54,561 nucleotides of DNA from CAIKOD01 sp035505975 (GTDB lineage Archaea; Halobacteriota; Methanomicrobia; Methanomicrobiales; Methanospirillaceae). Shown piece by piece: positions 18,038 to 27,168 of this stretch (positions are counted from its first letter, which is position 1; each line of letters opens with the position of its first letter). The stretch lies in NCBI GenBank assembly GCA_035505975.1, contig DATJQJ010000043.1, positions 1-54,561 of the forward strand. Direction: 5' to 3'. The notes beneath the pieces were generated by a model. That model had not been told where the DNA came from. It saw only the letters and a list, made by a program, of their open reading frames with translations, and ran no database searches. Position numbers and translations under genes: made by a program.

Positions 18038-18144
18038 GTTCCCGCTCCTTCCCGTGATTGTCCGGGGTTTGCAAAAAAAATGGACCTGGACCTGGTGAGA
18101 GATCGAAGATATACGCGATATCGGATGAAACAGACATCAATCCT

Positions 18145-19041
18145 TCACCCACCTGCCTCGTCTTTCAGGCCGAGGGCCGCATACGCCTCGCGGATCAGGT
18201 CCCGTGCCCGTACCCTCAGTTCGCGGCCACGTTCCCTTGCATGGTCCACAGACGCCAGGTCCTCTTCAATCCGTACCTCGCAGGTGCCGTCCAGGGACAA
18301 TACTTCTGCGATGAGGTGCGCGTTCCTGCAATAGACCCCGAGAGGCGTGTAGCATCCGCCTCCCACCTGCTCCATCACCGCCCGTTCCATGGCCACGTCC
18401 TGCCGCGTCCCGGGGTCGTCGAGGAGGCTCATGATCTCTGAAAGGGAAGGATCAAGGCGGCTTACGACGGCAATGGTACCCTGGTTAGGGGACGGGACGA
18501 ACTGTTCAGGGGGCAACCGCTGACCGGGGAGGGTAATCCCGAGTCTCTGGAGACCTGCTTCGGCGAGGACAATCGCATCGTATTCCCCTTCCGAGAGCTT
18601 CCTGATGCGGGTGTCCACGTTTCCCCGCAATGGCTTTACCGTTATTACCGGGTCGTGCCTCCTGATCTGGGCGCTCCTCCGCGTGCTCGAAGTCCCTATC
18701 ACTGCAACTTCGGACAGGGGTCGCTGGAAGGCAAGGAAGTCGGCCGGTGAGTCCCTGGCAAGCACCGCACTTGTCACGAGGCCTGGAGGCCGCACCGCCG
18801 GGATATCTTTCATGGAATGGACTGCGGCATCGATCTCATCGTTTACGATCGCGTCGTCAAGCGCACGGACGAAAACACCCTGGCCCCCAACTTCGTGGAG
18901 CGGTACGCCCGTTACGGTGTCGCCCTCGGTAGTAATAATCTTCTGTTCTACTTCGAAGCCCTTCGTTTCGAGCATCGAGCAGACCCTGCCCGCCTGGGCA
19001 AGCGCGAGCTTGCTCCCCCTAGTACCGATCCGCAATACCAT
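18145..19041 (-). CDS. hemC: porphobilinogen deaminase (hydroxymethylbilane synthase)
   Basis: HemC polymerises four porphobilinogen units. It starts MVLRIGTRGSKLALAQA, with VHSMKDIPA and LRGNVDTRIRKL following, and GGGCYTPLGVYC contains the Cys that carries the dipyrromethane cofactor. Length 298 is normal. It lies only a few bases after hemL. There is a 107-base gap before cobA, with no gene visible in it. Confidence 0.96.
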   Translation of the reverse strand: MVLRIGTRGSKLALAQAGRVCSMLETKGFEVEQKIITTEGDTVTGVPLHEVGGQGVFVRALDDAIVNDEIDAAVHSMKDIPAVRPPGLVTSAVLARDSPADFLAFQRPLSEVAVIGTSSTRRSAQIRRHDPVITVKPLRGNVDTRIRKLSEGEYDAIVLAEAGLQRLGITLPGQRLPPEQFVPSPNQGTIAVVSRLDPSLSEIMSLLDDPGTRQDVAMERAVMEQVGGGCYTPLGVYCRNAHLIAEVLSLDGTCEVRIEEDLASVDHARERGRELRVRARDLIREAYAALGLKDEAGG

Positions 19042-19044
19042 ACA

Positions 19045-20301
19045 TTACCCCAGCGCCTGCTTGTATGCCTCTGCGATCTGCATGATATCTTCCTCGGTGT
19101 GGACGGCAGAGAGGAAGTTGGTTTCAAACTGGGAAGGCGGGACGAAAATTCCCGAAGCCAGCATCTTTTTCCAGAACTCTCCGAATGCTTTCGTATCACA
19201 TTCCTTCACTTCTGTATAATTGGTAGGCGGTTCCGGCCTGAAGAAGTACTTGAACATCGATCCGATCATGACAAAACTCCCGCCCGATCGCGGAGGAATT
19301 GCATCGCGGATCACTTCCCCCTGGAGCCTCATCACCGAATACACTTCGGGGTGTGCCCCGAGCCATTCGATCGTTGCGATACCGGCAGCAAGAGTAAGCG
19401 GGTTACCCGAAAAGGTACCTGCCTGGTACACGGGTCCCTGGGGCGATACGAGTTCCATGATCTCGCGTCTCCCACCCAGGATACCTATCGGCAGGCCTCC
19501 GCCTGCAATTTTTCCGAGTGTCGTGATATCGGGACGGATACCGAAATAAGCCTGGGCACCGCCAATACCGATCCGGTATCCGGTAATGACTTCGTCGAAT
19601 ATCAGGAGGACGTCGTGGGCTTTTGTAATCTCCCTGACTTCCCGTAAGTAGGTGATCCCGGGTGCGACAGGGCCGATATTTCCCATCACCGGCTCGATAA
19701 TAAGGGCTGCGATATCGTTGTTTGCAGCCAGGAGATCTTCGAGCGCTTCTGCATCGTTATATGGCACCTGCCGCGTATGAGAAACGACGTCGGGCAGCAC
19801 ACCTGCCGAGTCCGGGATCCCAAGCGTCGTTGCACCGGATCCCGCCTTGACGAGGACACCGTCGTGGGCCCCGTGAAACCCCCCTTCGATCTTGACGATA
19901 TCCTGTTTTTTCGTGTATCCGCGGGCCAGCCTTATCGCAGCCATTGTCGCCTCGGACCCCGTGGAAACAAACCGTACCATATCGATCGCAGGAAATCCTG
20001 CGACGATCTTTTCCGAAAGTCGGGGTTCCAGCGGGCTCGGCGTTCCATAGAGCCATCCTTTTTCGAGCTGCTCCCTGATCGCCTCCATGATCCCGGGATG
20101 TGCATGGCCGAGGATCAGGGGACCGTAGGCCATGCAGCAGTCGATCAGGTCGTCGCCATCGACGGTCGTTATGTGCGATCCGGATGCGGAATCCGTGTAA
20201 AAAGGGTACGGCTTTATCGCCCGTACCGGGCTGCTGACTCCTCCCGGCATCAGGTTTTTTGCCGTTTCAAAGAGGTTTTCACTCTGTTTCATGTTGTCCA
20301 T
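19045..20301 (-). CDS. hemL: glutamate-1-semialdehyde 2,1-aminomutase
   Basis: HemL converts glutamate semialdehyde to 5-aminolevulinate, the second step of the C5 route. The protein shows NLMPGGVSSPVRA near the start, FVSTGSEATMAAIRLARG, LIFDEVITGYRIG and GKIAGGGLPIG, whose Lys binds PLP. I chose the ATG at 20301 (MDNMKQSENLFETA), giving 418 residues; the frame is open further back into hemB but is not protein-like there. An ATG three codons later is an alternative. Confidence 0.95.
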   Translation of the reverse strand: MDNMKQSENLFETAKNLMPGGVSSPVRAIKPYPFYTDSASGSHITTVDGDDLIDCCMAYGPLILGHAHPGIMEAIREQLEKGWLYGTPSPLEPRLSEKIVAGFPAIDMVRFVSTGSEATMAAIRLARGYTKKQDIVKIEGGFHGAHDGVLVKAGSGATTLGIPDSAGVLPDVVSHTRQVPYNDAEALEDLLAANNDIAALIIEPVMGNIGPVAPGITYLREVREITKAHDVLLIFDEVITGYRIGIGGAQAYFGIRPDITTLGKIAGGGLPIGILGGRREIMELVSPQGPVYQAGTFSGNPLTLAAGIATIEWLGAHPEVYSVMRLQGEVIRDAIPPRSGGSFVMIGSMFKYFFRPEPPTNYTEVKECDTKAFGEFWKKMLASGIFVPPSQFETNFLSAVHTEEDIMQIAEAYKQALG

Positions 20302-20318
20302 CCCTGCCTTTCTTATGG

Positions 20319-21323
20319 TTATTGATCGCGTCTGGACGCAACTGCACCCTGCGTTGTCCGTGGGTTGTCTCTCAACCATCCGGCAACATCCTCGGCGAAA
20401 TAGGTGATAATCAGATCGGCTCCTGCTCTCTTGATGCAGGTCAGTGTCTCCAGAACGACCGATCGCTCGTCGAGCCATCCCCGTTCAGCCGCAGCCTTGA
20501 TCTGCGAGTACTCGCCACTGACCTGGTACCCGGCGACCGGCAGCCCGATCGAGGCAACGGCAGACAATATGTCCAGGTAATTCCCTGCGGGTTTTACCAT
20601 CAGGATATCGGCACCTTCGTCCGCATCAAGCTGCGATTCAAGAAACGCCTCCCTTGCGTTGGCGGGGTTCATCTGGTATGTCGTCCGGTCCCCAAAGGAA
20701 TATCCCGATCCGGCGGCATCGCGGAACGGCCCGTAGAGTGCACTCGCAAATTTTGTGGAATATGACATGATCGCCGTGCCTGAATAGCCTGCATCGTCGA
20801 GAGCTGCCCGTATCGATCTGACCATACCGTCGAGCATGCAGGACGGCGCAACGATATCGGCCCCGCTTGCGGCATGGCTGACCGCTATCCTGTCCATGAG
20901 GGCAAGCGATGCATCGTTATCGAGGTCGGGACCGCAGGGACTATCGCCGATAATGCCGCAGTGGCCGTGATCGGTATATTCGCAGGCACAGACATCGGTA
21001 ATTACAACTGTCTCCGGTACCTGGTTCTTGATCTCCCTGACAGCCTTCTGGACCACCCCGTTATCGGCATACGCCTCCTTGGCCGAGCTGTCTTTCTGCG
21101 CCGGGACACCAAAGAGGAGCACCGCATGGACTCCCGCGTCGTAAAGGTCAGCCGCCTTCTTTCCGATCCCGTCGACCGGGTACCGGTATTGTCCGGGCAT
21201 CGATGCGATCGGTTCTGCCTTCCCGATCGTCTCGTCGACAAACAGGGGTGCCACGAGATCGGTCAACCCAATCACCGTCTCCTTAAACAAAGGCTGAATG
21301 ATCCTTCCCCTGAGCCTCCTCAT
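20319..21323 (-). CDS. hemB: delta-aminolevulinic acid dehydratase
   Basis: HemB condenses two aminolevulinate molecules to porphobilinogen. The zinc-type active-site segment DVCACEYTDHGHCGI is present, as are SCMLDGMV and MSYSTKFASALYGPFRDA, which contains a catalytic Lys, and a second Lys in LMVKPAGNYLDIL. I chose the ATG at 21323, which overlaps the hemA stop as ATGA (334 residues); a TTG six codons earlier is possible but unnecessary. Confidence 0.96.
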   Translation of the reverse strand: MRRLRGRIIQPLFKETVIGLTDLVAPLFVDETIGKAEPIASMPGQYRYPVDGIGKKAADLYDAGVHAVLLFGVPAQKDSSAKEAYADNGVVQKAVREIKNQVPETVVITDVCACEYTDHGHCGIIGDSPCGPDLDNDASLALMDRIAVSHAASGADIVAPSCMLDGMVRSIRAALDDAGYSGTAIMSYSTKFASALYGPFRDAAGSGYSFGDRTTYQMNPANAREAFLESQLDADEGADILMVKPAGNYLDILSAVASIGLPVAGYQVSGEYSQIKAAAERGWLDERSVVLETLTCIKRAGADLIITYFAEDVAGWLRDNPRTTQGAVASRRDQ

Positions 21324-22624
21324 TCTTCTTTTCGGATACAAATCTTCTCTCCCCTGACAATTGCTGCGACGAGCGACTCGGCCGATTCGAGGTCCCCTGC
21401 CTCGGCGCAGGACCGTATCGAAAACGTCGCATCGTTGAGTAATTTCGTGACCAGTACTCTCGTGAGGTCGTCAATTACTGCGGATGTCTTATCGTCCTTT
21501 GCCACCAGCCGGCCTGTAGCGCGATCGCGCTCCCTCACGCGGATTGCTTCCGCCCAGGTATGGAGCATTGCTATGGTATCGTCGGCTGCCTTCCGGTTCA
21601 GCAGGTGGACGAAATGAGCAAGTTCCTCTTCTATAAACCCCATTGCCCGTTCGGCCTCTTCCTGACGCGATGCCATTGTGCAGTCGTTTACCTGCCTGAG
21701 ATCGTCGATGGTATAGAGGTGGACCCCCGGAATGGACCCTGCCGATTCTTCGACGTCCCTTGGCTGGGCGATATCGATCAGGATGAGAGGCCTCGGGTGG
21801 CCGTCGAGAGGCCAGCACCGCCCCTTCATGACCTCCCTCAAATCACCTTCCCTGATAATCGGATGAGGTGCGGCGGTGCAGGAGATCACGACGTCAGAGA
21901 GAACCAGGTAACGGTTCAGTTCGTCGAATGTCACGGCCTTGCCCCCGATCTTCTCGGCAAGGATGATCGCCCTCTCATGCGTCCTGTTCGCAACATAGAT
22001 TGCCGTCAGGTCTTTCGCAGCGAGCGCCTGGGTCACCAGCAACCCCATTTCACCGCTTCCGATCACGAGGATATGCCTCCCCCGGAGGCTCCCTATCTGC
22101 TCCTCTGCGAGGAGGACGGCTGCAGAACCTACCGAAACGGCACCCCGGTTGATCCGTGTCCTTTTCCGGCATTCGACACCGACATGGATCGCCTTGTTAA
22201 TGCAGAGCTCGAGGATACTGTCGCTCGTGCCGGCTTCCTGGGCACGGGTCATCGCAGTCCTGAGCTGCCCGATGATCTGGTCTTCACCGACGATCATAGA
22301 GTCGATGCCGCAGGAGATTTCGAGGATGTGGCGAAGCGCCCCTGTCCCTTCGAACAGGGTAAAGTTGTGCCTCCCCGTCTGCCGAAGAAAATCTGCCAGG
22401 GCGTCACCCTCTCCGTGGACCAGTACTTCGACCCGGTTACAGGTCTGGAGGAGGACCGCTCCCTTGAACCGTTCATGGGTATCGGCAAGAAATGCAGTCT
22501 CGTCAGGGAACCGGAATTCCTCGATTGCTGCCACATCGGCCGTATGATGGTTGATCCCCGCTATGGCGAGAGGCGAGAAACAAGGTTCGTCGATCTGTCC
22601 CGGAGAATATTCCTTCTCACTCAT
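21320..22624 (-). CDS. hemA: glutamyl-tRNA reductase
   Basis: HemA reduces glutamyl-tRNA(Glu) to glutamate-1-semialdehyde with NADPH. The N-terminus has GINHHTAD and the catalytic Cys62 in LLQTCNRVEVLV. The Rossmann loop ILVIGSGEMGLLVTQAL and VYVANRT-like strand (IYVANRTHERA) follow, and the C-terminal dimerisation helix is rich in Arg/Glu. Length 434 is normal. A GAGGT site precedes the ATG at 22624, which overlaps sirC by eight bases. As the first step from tRNA it is a likely control point. Confidence 0.95.
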   Translation of the reverse strand: MSEKEYSPGQIDEPCFSPLAIAGINHHTADVAAIEEFRFPDETAFLADTHERFKGAVLLQTCNRVEVLVHGEGDALADFLRQTGRHNFTLFEGTGALRHILEISCGIDSMIVGEDQIIGQLRTAMTRAQEAGTSDSILELCINKAIHVGVECRKRTRINRGAVSVGSAAVLLAEEQIGSLRGRHILVIGSGEMGLLVTQALAAKDLTAIYVANRTHERAIILAEKIGGKAVTFDELNRYLVLSDVVISCTAAPHPIIREGDLREVMKGRCWPLDGHPRPLILIDIAQPRDVEESAGSIPGVHLYTIDDLRQVNDCTMASRQEEAERAMGFIEEELAHFVHLLNRKAADDTIAMLHTWAEAIRVRERDRATGRLVAKDDKTSAVIDDLTRVLVTKLLNDATFSIRSCAEAGDLESAESLVAAIVRGEKICIRKEE

Positions 22625-23243
22625 GGAGGTACCTCATTTCAACCATTTTCCAACCGGCTTCAGGTGAAATGGCTATCGCACGCCAGACATCCTGGTCAAG
22701 GATGACATCGCGGAGGATGCGGCTCCTCCTCGACTGGTCAGGTTCTCTCTGTTTCAATGTTTCCCTGAGTCGTCCCTGGAGTTCGATCATCCCGTCGAGA
22801 TTGGGCAGCATGGCGTTGATGTGCTCCCTGAGGAACCGCGACACCCCGGGACTTTCCCCTCCCGTGCTGATGGCGATGAGGTAATGGTTTCCCTCGATTT
22901 TCGACGGGATGATGACATCGCCCTTTGCCCCTTCGGCATTATTGAACAGCACCCCCTGCCCTGAACATATCCTGCCTATCCTGTCGTTCAGTTGGGGATC
23001 TGATGTCGCCGCGATTACCAGGAAGGCGCCGGTAATCAGCCTCCCGAGTTCTTCATCCCCGGCAACGGATATATCGGCCCTCGTTCTTGCGACACGGATG
23101 TTGTCGAACGAGCTCGAAAAAGAACGGGAAATCACCGAAACATCCGCCTGATCGCTAAAATATGCCGCTTTTCTTACCCCCACATCCCCCCCTCCGAAGA
23201 TGATTATCTTTTTTTTGGAAAAATCGATCATCAGGGGGAGCAT
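22617..23243 (-). CDS. sirC: precorrin-2 dehydrogenase (siroheme synthase N-terminal type)
   Basis: The enzyme oxidises precorrin-2 to sirohydrochlorin with NAD. The N-terminal Rossmann loop IIIFGGGDVGVRKAAYF, then FLVIAATSDPQLNDRI and LFNNAEGAKGDVIIPS, are the CysG-N/SirC signatures. At 208 residues it has no methylase domain, matching the separate cobA. The C-terminal helical part (GRLRETLKQREPDQ) is typical. It is the first gene of the fourteen-gene run and would carry its promoter; the 175 bases upstream hold only the tRNA-Gly region. Confidence 0.93.
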   Translation of the reverse strand: MLPLMIDFSKKKIIIFGGGDVGVRKAAYFSDQADVSVISRSFSSSFDNIRVARTRADISVAGDEELGRLITGAFLVIAATSDPQLNDRIGRICSGQGVLFNNAEGAKGDVIIPSKIEGNHYLIAISTGGESPGVSRFLREHINAMLPNLDGMIELQGRLRETLKQREPDQSRRSRILRDVILDQDVWRAIAISPEAGWKMVEMRYLHE

Positions 23244-23419
23244 CAGCTATACGTGAGTGATTTTGTCACATTAAGATGTTGGAAACTTTTGCGAACTCCC
23301 GGGAACTGAGGGTTATGCATAAGGAGCAGGGGATAAGGCGACAGGAGTCGCCCCCACAGGGTTTCGATATGCTTATTATAGTTGCATACGCATCTAGTAA
23401 AGCACAATAGCGCCTTATT

Positions 23420-23491
23420 GCGCCGATAGTGTAGTGGTTATCACTAGGCGTTGCCAACGCCTAAACCCGGGTTCGAATCCCGGTCGGCGCA
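23420..23491 (+). tRNA. tRNA-Gly (anticodon GCC)
   Basis: A full cloverleaf can be drawn. The acceptor stem GCGCCGA (23420-23426) pairs with TCGGCGC (23484-23490). The D arm is TGTAGTGGTTATCA. The anticodon stem AGGCG/CGCCT encloses the loop TTGCCAA, giving anticodon GCC, and the T arm is CCGGG-TTCGAAT-CCCGG. The discriminator base is A and CCA is not encoded. No intron is seen. It lies divergently between sirC and the ABC exporter pair. Confidence 0.97.
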
Positions 23492-23553
23492 TTCTCTGAT
23501 CTTTTTTAGCAGTACTCTCCGGGAGAGAAACCTCCTGTGTTACGAGTCCCACC

Positions 23554-24300
23554 CTATCGCCATTTTGTAAGGATTTCGTCCCGCTGGAACGTGGCTTTGC
23601 TCAAATAGAAGAGCACGATATCGACGAGCAAAATGATCCCCGACAGGATGAGAAGGTACGGCACGTTGAGCGGGATCGCATTGATTTCGCCCAGCACGTA
23701 GATGAGGGCAAAGGGGATCACAATCAGGGACCCGAGTTGTTGTGCGGTCCTGACATCGTTTGCTCTCGCCGAGATAATGATACTGACCTCAACTGCGGTG
23801 ATGGCCGAGAGGGGAACAAGGAGCAGCATGATGATTGCGATGACCGCGTTCGGATAATAGAGATAGCCAAGCTCGCCTAACAGGTAGTAATCGATCATGC
23901 CCATGAAGATCACGGCACCCACCCAGATGGCAACAAGAGGGGGCAGCAGGGCACCGATGCTCTTACCGAGGAGGATCTCGCCGTCCGTGGTCGGGGTGGC
24001 GAGCAGCGGCTCCAGACTTTGTTCCTGCTTTTCGCCGACAATACTATAGGATGCAATGGCGGTGGGAAGGGAGGCAGAACCGATAATGAAGAAAAAGGCA
24101 AATGCGTTTATCACGGTGAGCAGTCCTGCCAGGGTATCGGGTGTGACGGGCATGGACCTCACCAGGATAACGTGGATCAGATAGGGCAGGCCGACGGAAA
24201 CGAAAAGGGGGAAGATGATCACGCTGATGAAGATCCCCTTCTTTCTCCGAAAAATACTCAATTCCTTCGATGCGATGATCCATGCCTGGGTCAGTCTCAT
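23554..24300 (-). CDS. ABC-2 type transporter permease
   Basis: This 248-residue membrane protein has about six hydrophobic segments and the internal motif GEKQEQSLEPLLATPTTDGE, which I know from Nat-type/ABC-2 permeases involved in export or multidrug resistance. It overlaps the ATPase gene upstream by four bases (ATGA), so the two make one exporter. The substrate cannot be read from the sequence. Confidence 0.87.
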   Translation of the reverse strand: MRLTQAWIIASKELSIFRRKKGIFISVIIFPLFVSVGLPYLIHVILVRSMPVTPDTLAGLLTVINAFAFFFIIGSASLPTAIASYSIVGEKQEQSLEPLLATPTTDGEILLGKSIGALLPPLVAIWVGAVIFMGMIDYYLLGELGYLYYPNAVIAIIMLLLVPLSAITAVEVSIIISARANDVRTAQQLGSLIVIPFALIYVLGEINAIPLNVPYLLILSGIILLVDIVLFYLSKATFQRDEILTKWR

Positions 24301-25217
24301 GCGGTCTCCCTCACGACCTTCAGGTACACGTCTTCCAGAGTCGGGTTGAGCTCCTGGACGAACTGAATTTGCCCTCCGGCAGCGACGATCGCTTCCACGA
24401 GGCCGGGGTTCTCCCTCTGGGCATCTGCCACATCGATAACCAGCCGATGGTCCTCGATAACAACACTGCGGGGGGTATGGTTTTTCACAGCCGTTATGAC
24501 GGAATCGTCGATCTTTTCCAGCTGGATGACGGTTTTATTTCCCCAGAGCGACTCTTTCAACTCCCCGGCAGTGCCTGTGCGGAGCAGGTGCGTTTTTAAG
24601 ATTCCGATACGGTCACACAGTTTCTGCGCCTCGTCGAGGTTATGGGTGTTGATAAAGATCGTCTTTTCTTCCTCCTTCAGGTGAAGGATAAAGTCCCGGA
24701 CGGTTTTTGCAGCCTCCGGATCGAGGTTTGCCGTCGGTTCGTCCAGGAACAGGATTTCCGGGTCATGCACCAGTGCCCGTGCGATCGCAACCTTCTGTTT
24801 CATACCCTTCGAGAATGTCCCGACAGGCTTGTCCCTCCTCTCCCAGAGACCCAGCAGTTTCAGCAGACGCCCGATACTCTCTTTTCGTTGCTGCTCGCTC
24901 CTTCCATAGAGGCGGGCATAAAAGTCCAGGTTCCGGTAGGTTCCGAGCTCGTTGTAAAGGCCGACATTCTCAGGGATCAACCCGATAATCTGACGGATCT
25001 TCAGAGAATCGGCCTCATTTCCGATCTCGTAACCGGCAACCCTCCCCTCCCCTCCGGTCTTGGCGATAAGGCAACAGAGCATTCTTACGGCCGTGGTCTT
25101 TCCCGCACCGTTCGGACCAAGGAGTCCAAAGACCTCTCCCTCTCCGATATGGAAGGTCAGGTTTTCGACGGCAGTTACATCACCGAATTTTCTGGAGAGG
25201 TTATCAGCGTCAATCAC
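24297..25217 (-). CDS. ABC transporter ATP-binding protein
   Basis: This 306-residue ATPase has Walker A GPNGAGKTT near residue 35, a relaxed signature TFSKGMKQK (instead of LSGGQ), Walker B ILFLDEPTANLD and the H-loop region TIFINTHNLDEA. About 75 residues after the nucleotide-binding core form the C-terminal regulatory part common in ABC-2 export ATPases. It is transcribed before, and overlaps, its permease. Confidence 0.92.
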   Translation of the reverse strand: MIDADNLSRKFGDVTAVENLTFHIGEGEVFGLLGPNGAGKTTAVRMLCCLIAKTGGEGRVAGYEIGNEADSLKIRQIIGLIPENVGLYNELGTYRNLDFYARLYGRSEQQRKESIGRLLKLLGLWERRDKPVGTFSKGMKQKVAIARALVHDPEILFLDEPTANLDPEAAKTVRDFILHLKEEEKTIFINTHNLDEAQKLCDRIGILKTHLLRTGTAGELKESLWGNKTVIQLEKIDDSVITAVKNHTPRSVVIEDHRLVIDVADAQRENPGLVEAIVAAGGQIQFVQELNPTLEDVYLKVVRETA

Positions 25218-25849
25218 GGTTCTCCTTGGCTCCTGACTCGTAATTCCGGGTGTTAATATTTAAAATGTGCGAGACGACCTGTGGCTGGATATGCAAAAGA
25301 TCGCCGGAAGATCCGGTCTTCGGATCAAGCGGATGTTACCCGGGTTCGGCCGGTTCATGGGACCGCGTGTTTCCTATGTATTTCGGGGTATTCAATTGCC
25401 ACATTATCGGGATATTTTTTTTCCCACAGCGGAGGCACCTGCCGCCCGTTTTTCATAAACCAGGCTGATCAACCCGGCATATTATCGTCCCTTACTGGAG
25501 TACGACAATTTACGAAACGAAAATTCATCCGCACCTCCACCCGATCGACGATGTTCCCTGATCCTGACGATCGTGGCACTGTTATCTTCTTCCGGAAGGG
25601 ACGCGGAAATAAAGCAGCGATACCAGGGATCTCATCGAATGCCAGCAACGGACATTGCATTTCAGGACATTTCCTTTAGCCTGCTCCACCATCCGGACCT
25701 CTGGCAATTTTTTTTTTATGGCAACTCTTGTTGCATGTCCGGGAAATGCTACCGGTTTAGTTCCATTACGAATATCTTTTATGGGGCCCTGATTATTTCA
25801 GGGTAGTTTGTGGTATTACGATTATCCGGATATCGGCATCGGAGTTACA
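25218..25849 (+). other. gene-poor stretch, 630 bases
   Basis: No convincing gene is seen on either strand. Short open frames exist, but they have atypical composition for this genome (many Phe, Ser and Cys), no ribosome sites and no recognised motif. Near its end an AT-rich ACGAATATCTTTTAT at about 25768-25782 could be a promoter for the DUF389 gene. The region may be decayed sequence. Confidence 0.5.
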
Positions 25850-26857
25850 ATGGCTCAGGGATTCTTTGCAAGACTGAAAACAGACCGTTTTAACACGGAA
25901 TATATACCGGCATTCGAGGACAAGTTGTTTTTTGAAGGTGAAAAACGACCAAGAAAGATTGCAAATTTCTCGGTCCTTCTTGGACTTGCGACGGTAATCG
26001 CTACGTACGGGATCATTACAGACTCAACTGCAACGGTTATCGGTGCGATGATTGTCGCCCCGCTGATGACACCTATTATGGCAACCGGAGCTGCCATCTC
26101 AATGGGGTCATCAAAACGGGCAATAAGCTCTATTGCCCTTGTTATTTTAGGAGTCCTCGGTGTAATCCTGTTTGCGGTGGTACTGACCGCTATAGCCCAG
26201 GGCCATCTCATCTCCCTGACGGAGAATTCACAGATTACATCCCGGGTTAGACCAGGTCTTCTCGATTTATTCATCGCACTCGCTGCAGGAGCGGCGGGTG
26301 CGTTTGCGATAGGCCGCCAGGAAATTGCGGATTCACTTGCAGGAGTCGCCATTGCCATATCGCTTGTTCCGCCACTGTGCGTCGTGGGAATAAGCCTGTA
26401 TTTCGGTGATATTATCTATGCCGGGGGAGCTTTTCTCCTGTTTCTTACTAATTTTATGGCTATTCTTGTTGCCGGAATGGCAACATTCGGACTAATGGGG
26501 TTGCCTCGTGCCGTAACAAAGGAAATGAAAGATAAGACAAGGAAAAACGTGATGGTGGCAATAATGATTGCCAGTGTCGTGCTGGTTGCTGTCCTCACCG
26601 TAATGAGTTACCAGGCATACCATGAGACCAGAACCCAGATCGAAACTGCCGGAGCAGTACAGGAATGGCTCGGCCCTGCACAATACCAGATACAAAGTGT
26701 TGTGGTATCAGGCTCTGATGTTACGGTTACCCTCATTGGTGCAGGGCCGGTACCCCCTCTCGGGCCACTCTATTTACATATGAGTGATCTGCTGGGTCGC
26801 CCTGTTACAATACAGGTTCACGCAATTCCTGAGAACAACATAACGTATCCAGCTTAA
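25850..26857 (+). CDS. DUF389 family integral membrane protein
   Basis: The protein has 335 residues. After about 50 hydrophilic residues come several transmembrane helices containing SATVIGAMIVAPLMTPIMATGAA-type sequence (here DSTATVIGAMIVAPLMTPI) and the mirrored ADSLAGVAIAISLVPPLCVVG, which together identify DUF389 (TIGR00341-like); a soluble tail of about 80 residues follows. The function of this family is not known. I chose the ATG at 25850 with GGAG eight bases upstream; the frame opens 14 codons earlier without a ribosome site. Confidence 0.85.
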   Translation: MAQGFFARLKTDRFNTEYIPAFEDKLFFEGEKRPRKIANFSVLLGLATVIATYGIITDSTATVIGAMIVAPLMTPIMATGAAISMGSSKRAISSIALVILGVLGVILFAVVLTAIAQGHLISLTENSQITSRVRPGLLDLFIALAAGAAGAFAIGRQEIADSLAGVAIAISLVPPLCVVGISLYFGDIIYAGGAFLLFLTNFMAILVAGMATFGLMGLPRAVTKEMKDKTRKNVMVAIMIASVVLVAVLTVMSYQAYHETRTQIETAGAVQEWLGPAQYQIQSVVVSGSDVTVTLIGAGPVPPLGPLYLHMSDLLGRPVTIQVHAIPENNITYPA

Positions 26858-27168
26858 CCGGCCGGGTTTACAAGGAGAGGCAGATTCAGCGGGCAGTACC
26901 GATGTAGTCCAGGCGGTCGTCAACAAGTAATGGTTATTTTCCCAAAAAACCGGGAGATCGGATGCTGCTCTGCCACCCGGGTGCAGACTCCGGGATCCTG
27001 CATACACGAAATACCGATATTTTTCGGCGGAAATTCTATTTCCCGTCTGTGATGGTTTACTATCCCTGAAGATCGGTGATCAGGAATCCGGATAACCGGG
27101 TTAAGGATCGATGTATACTAATACTAACCCGGAACATTCTTTTCTGCTCAATCAGGGAGGACCAGCTA

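Noticed and set aside
20302..20478. N-terminal extension of HemL
   Set aside because: The codons before 20301 overlap hemB and do not resemble aminomutases.
23275..23415. Hairpin GGCGACAGGAGTCGCC before tRNA-Gly as a riboswitch for the tetrapyrrole run
   Set aside because: Only one short stem is visible and there is no cobalamin-riboswitch B12-box, so a riboswitch is not supported.
25573..25806. Plus-strand frame of 77 codons before the DUF389 gene
   Set aside because: No ribosome site, atypical composition with many Ser, Phe and Cys, and no motif; regarded as non-coding.
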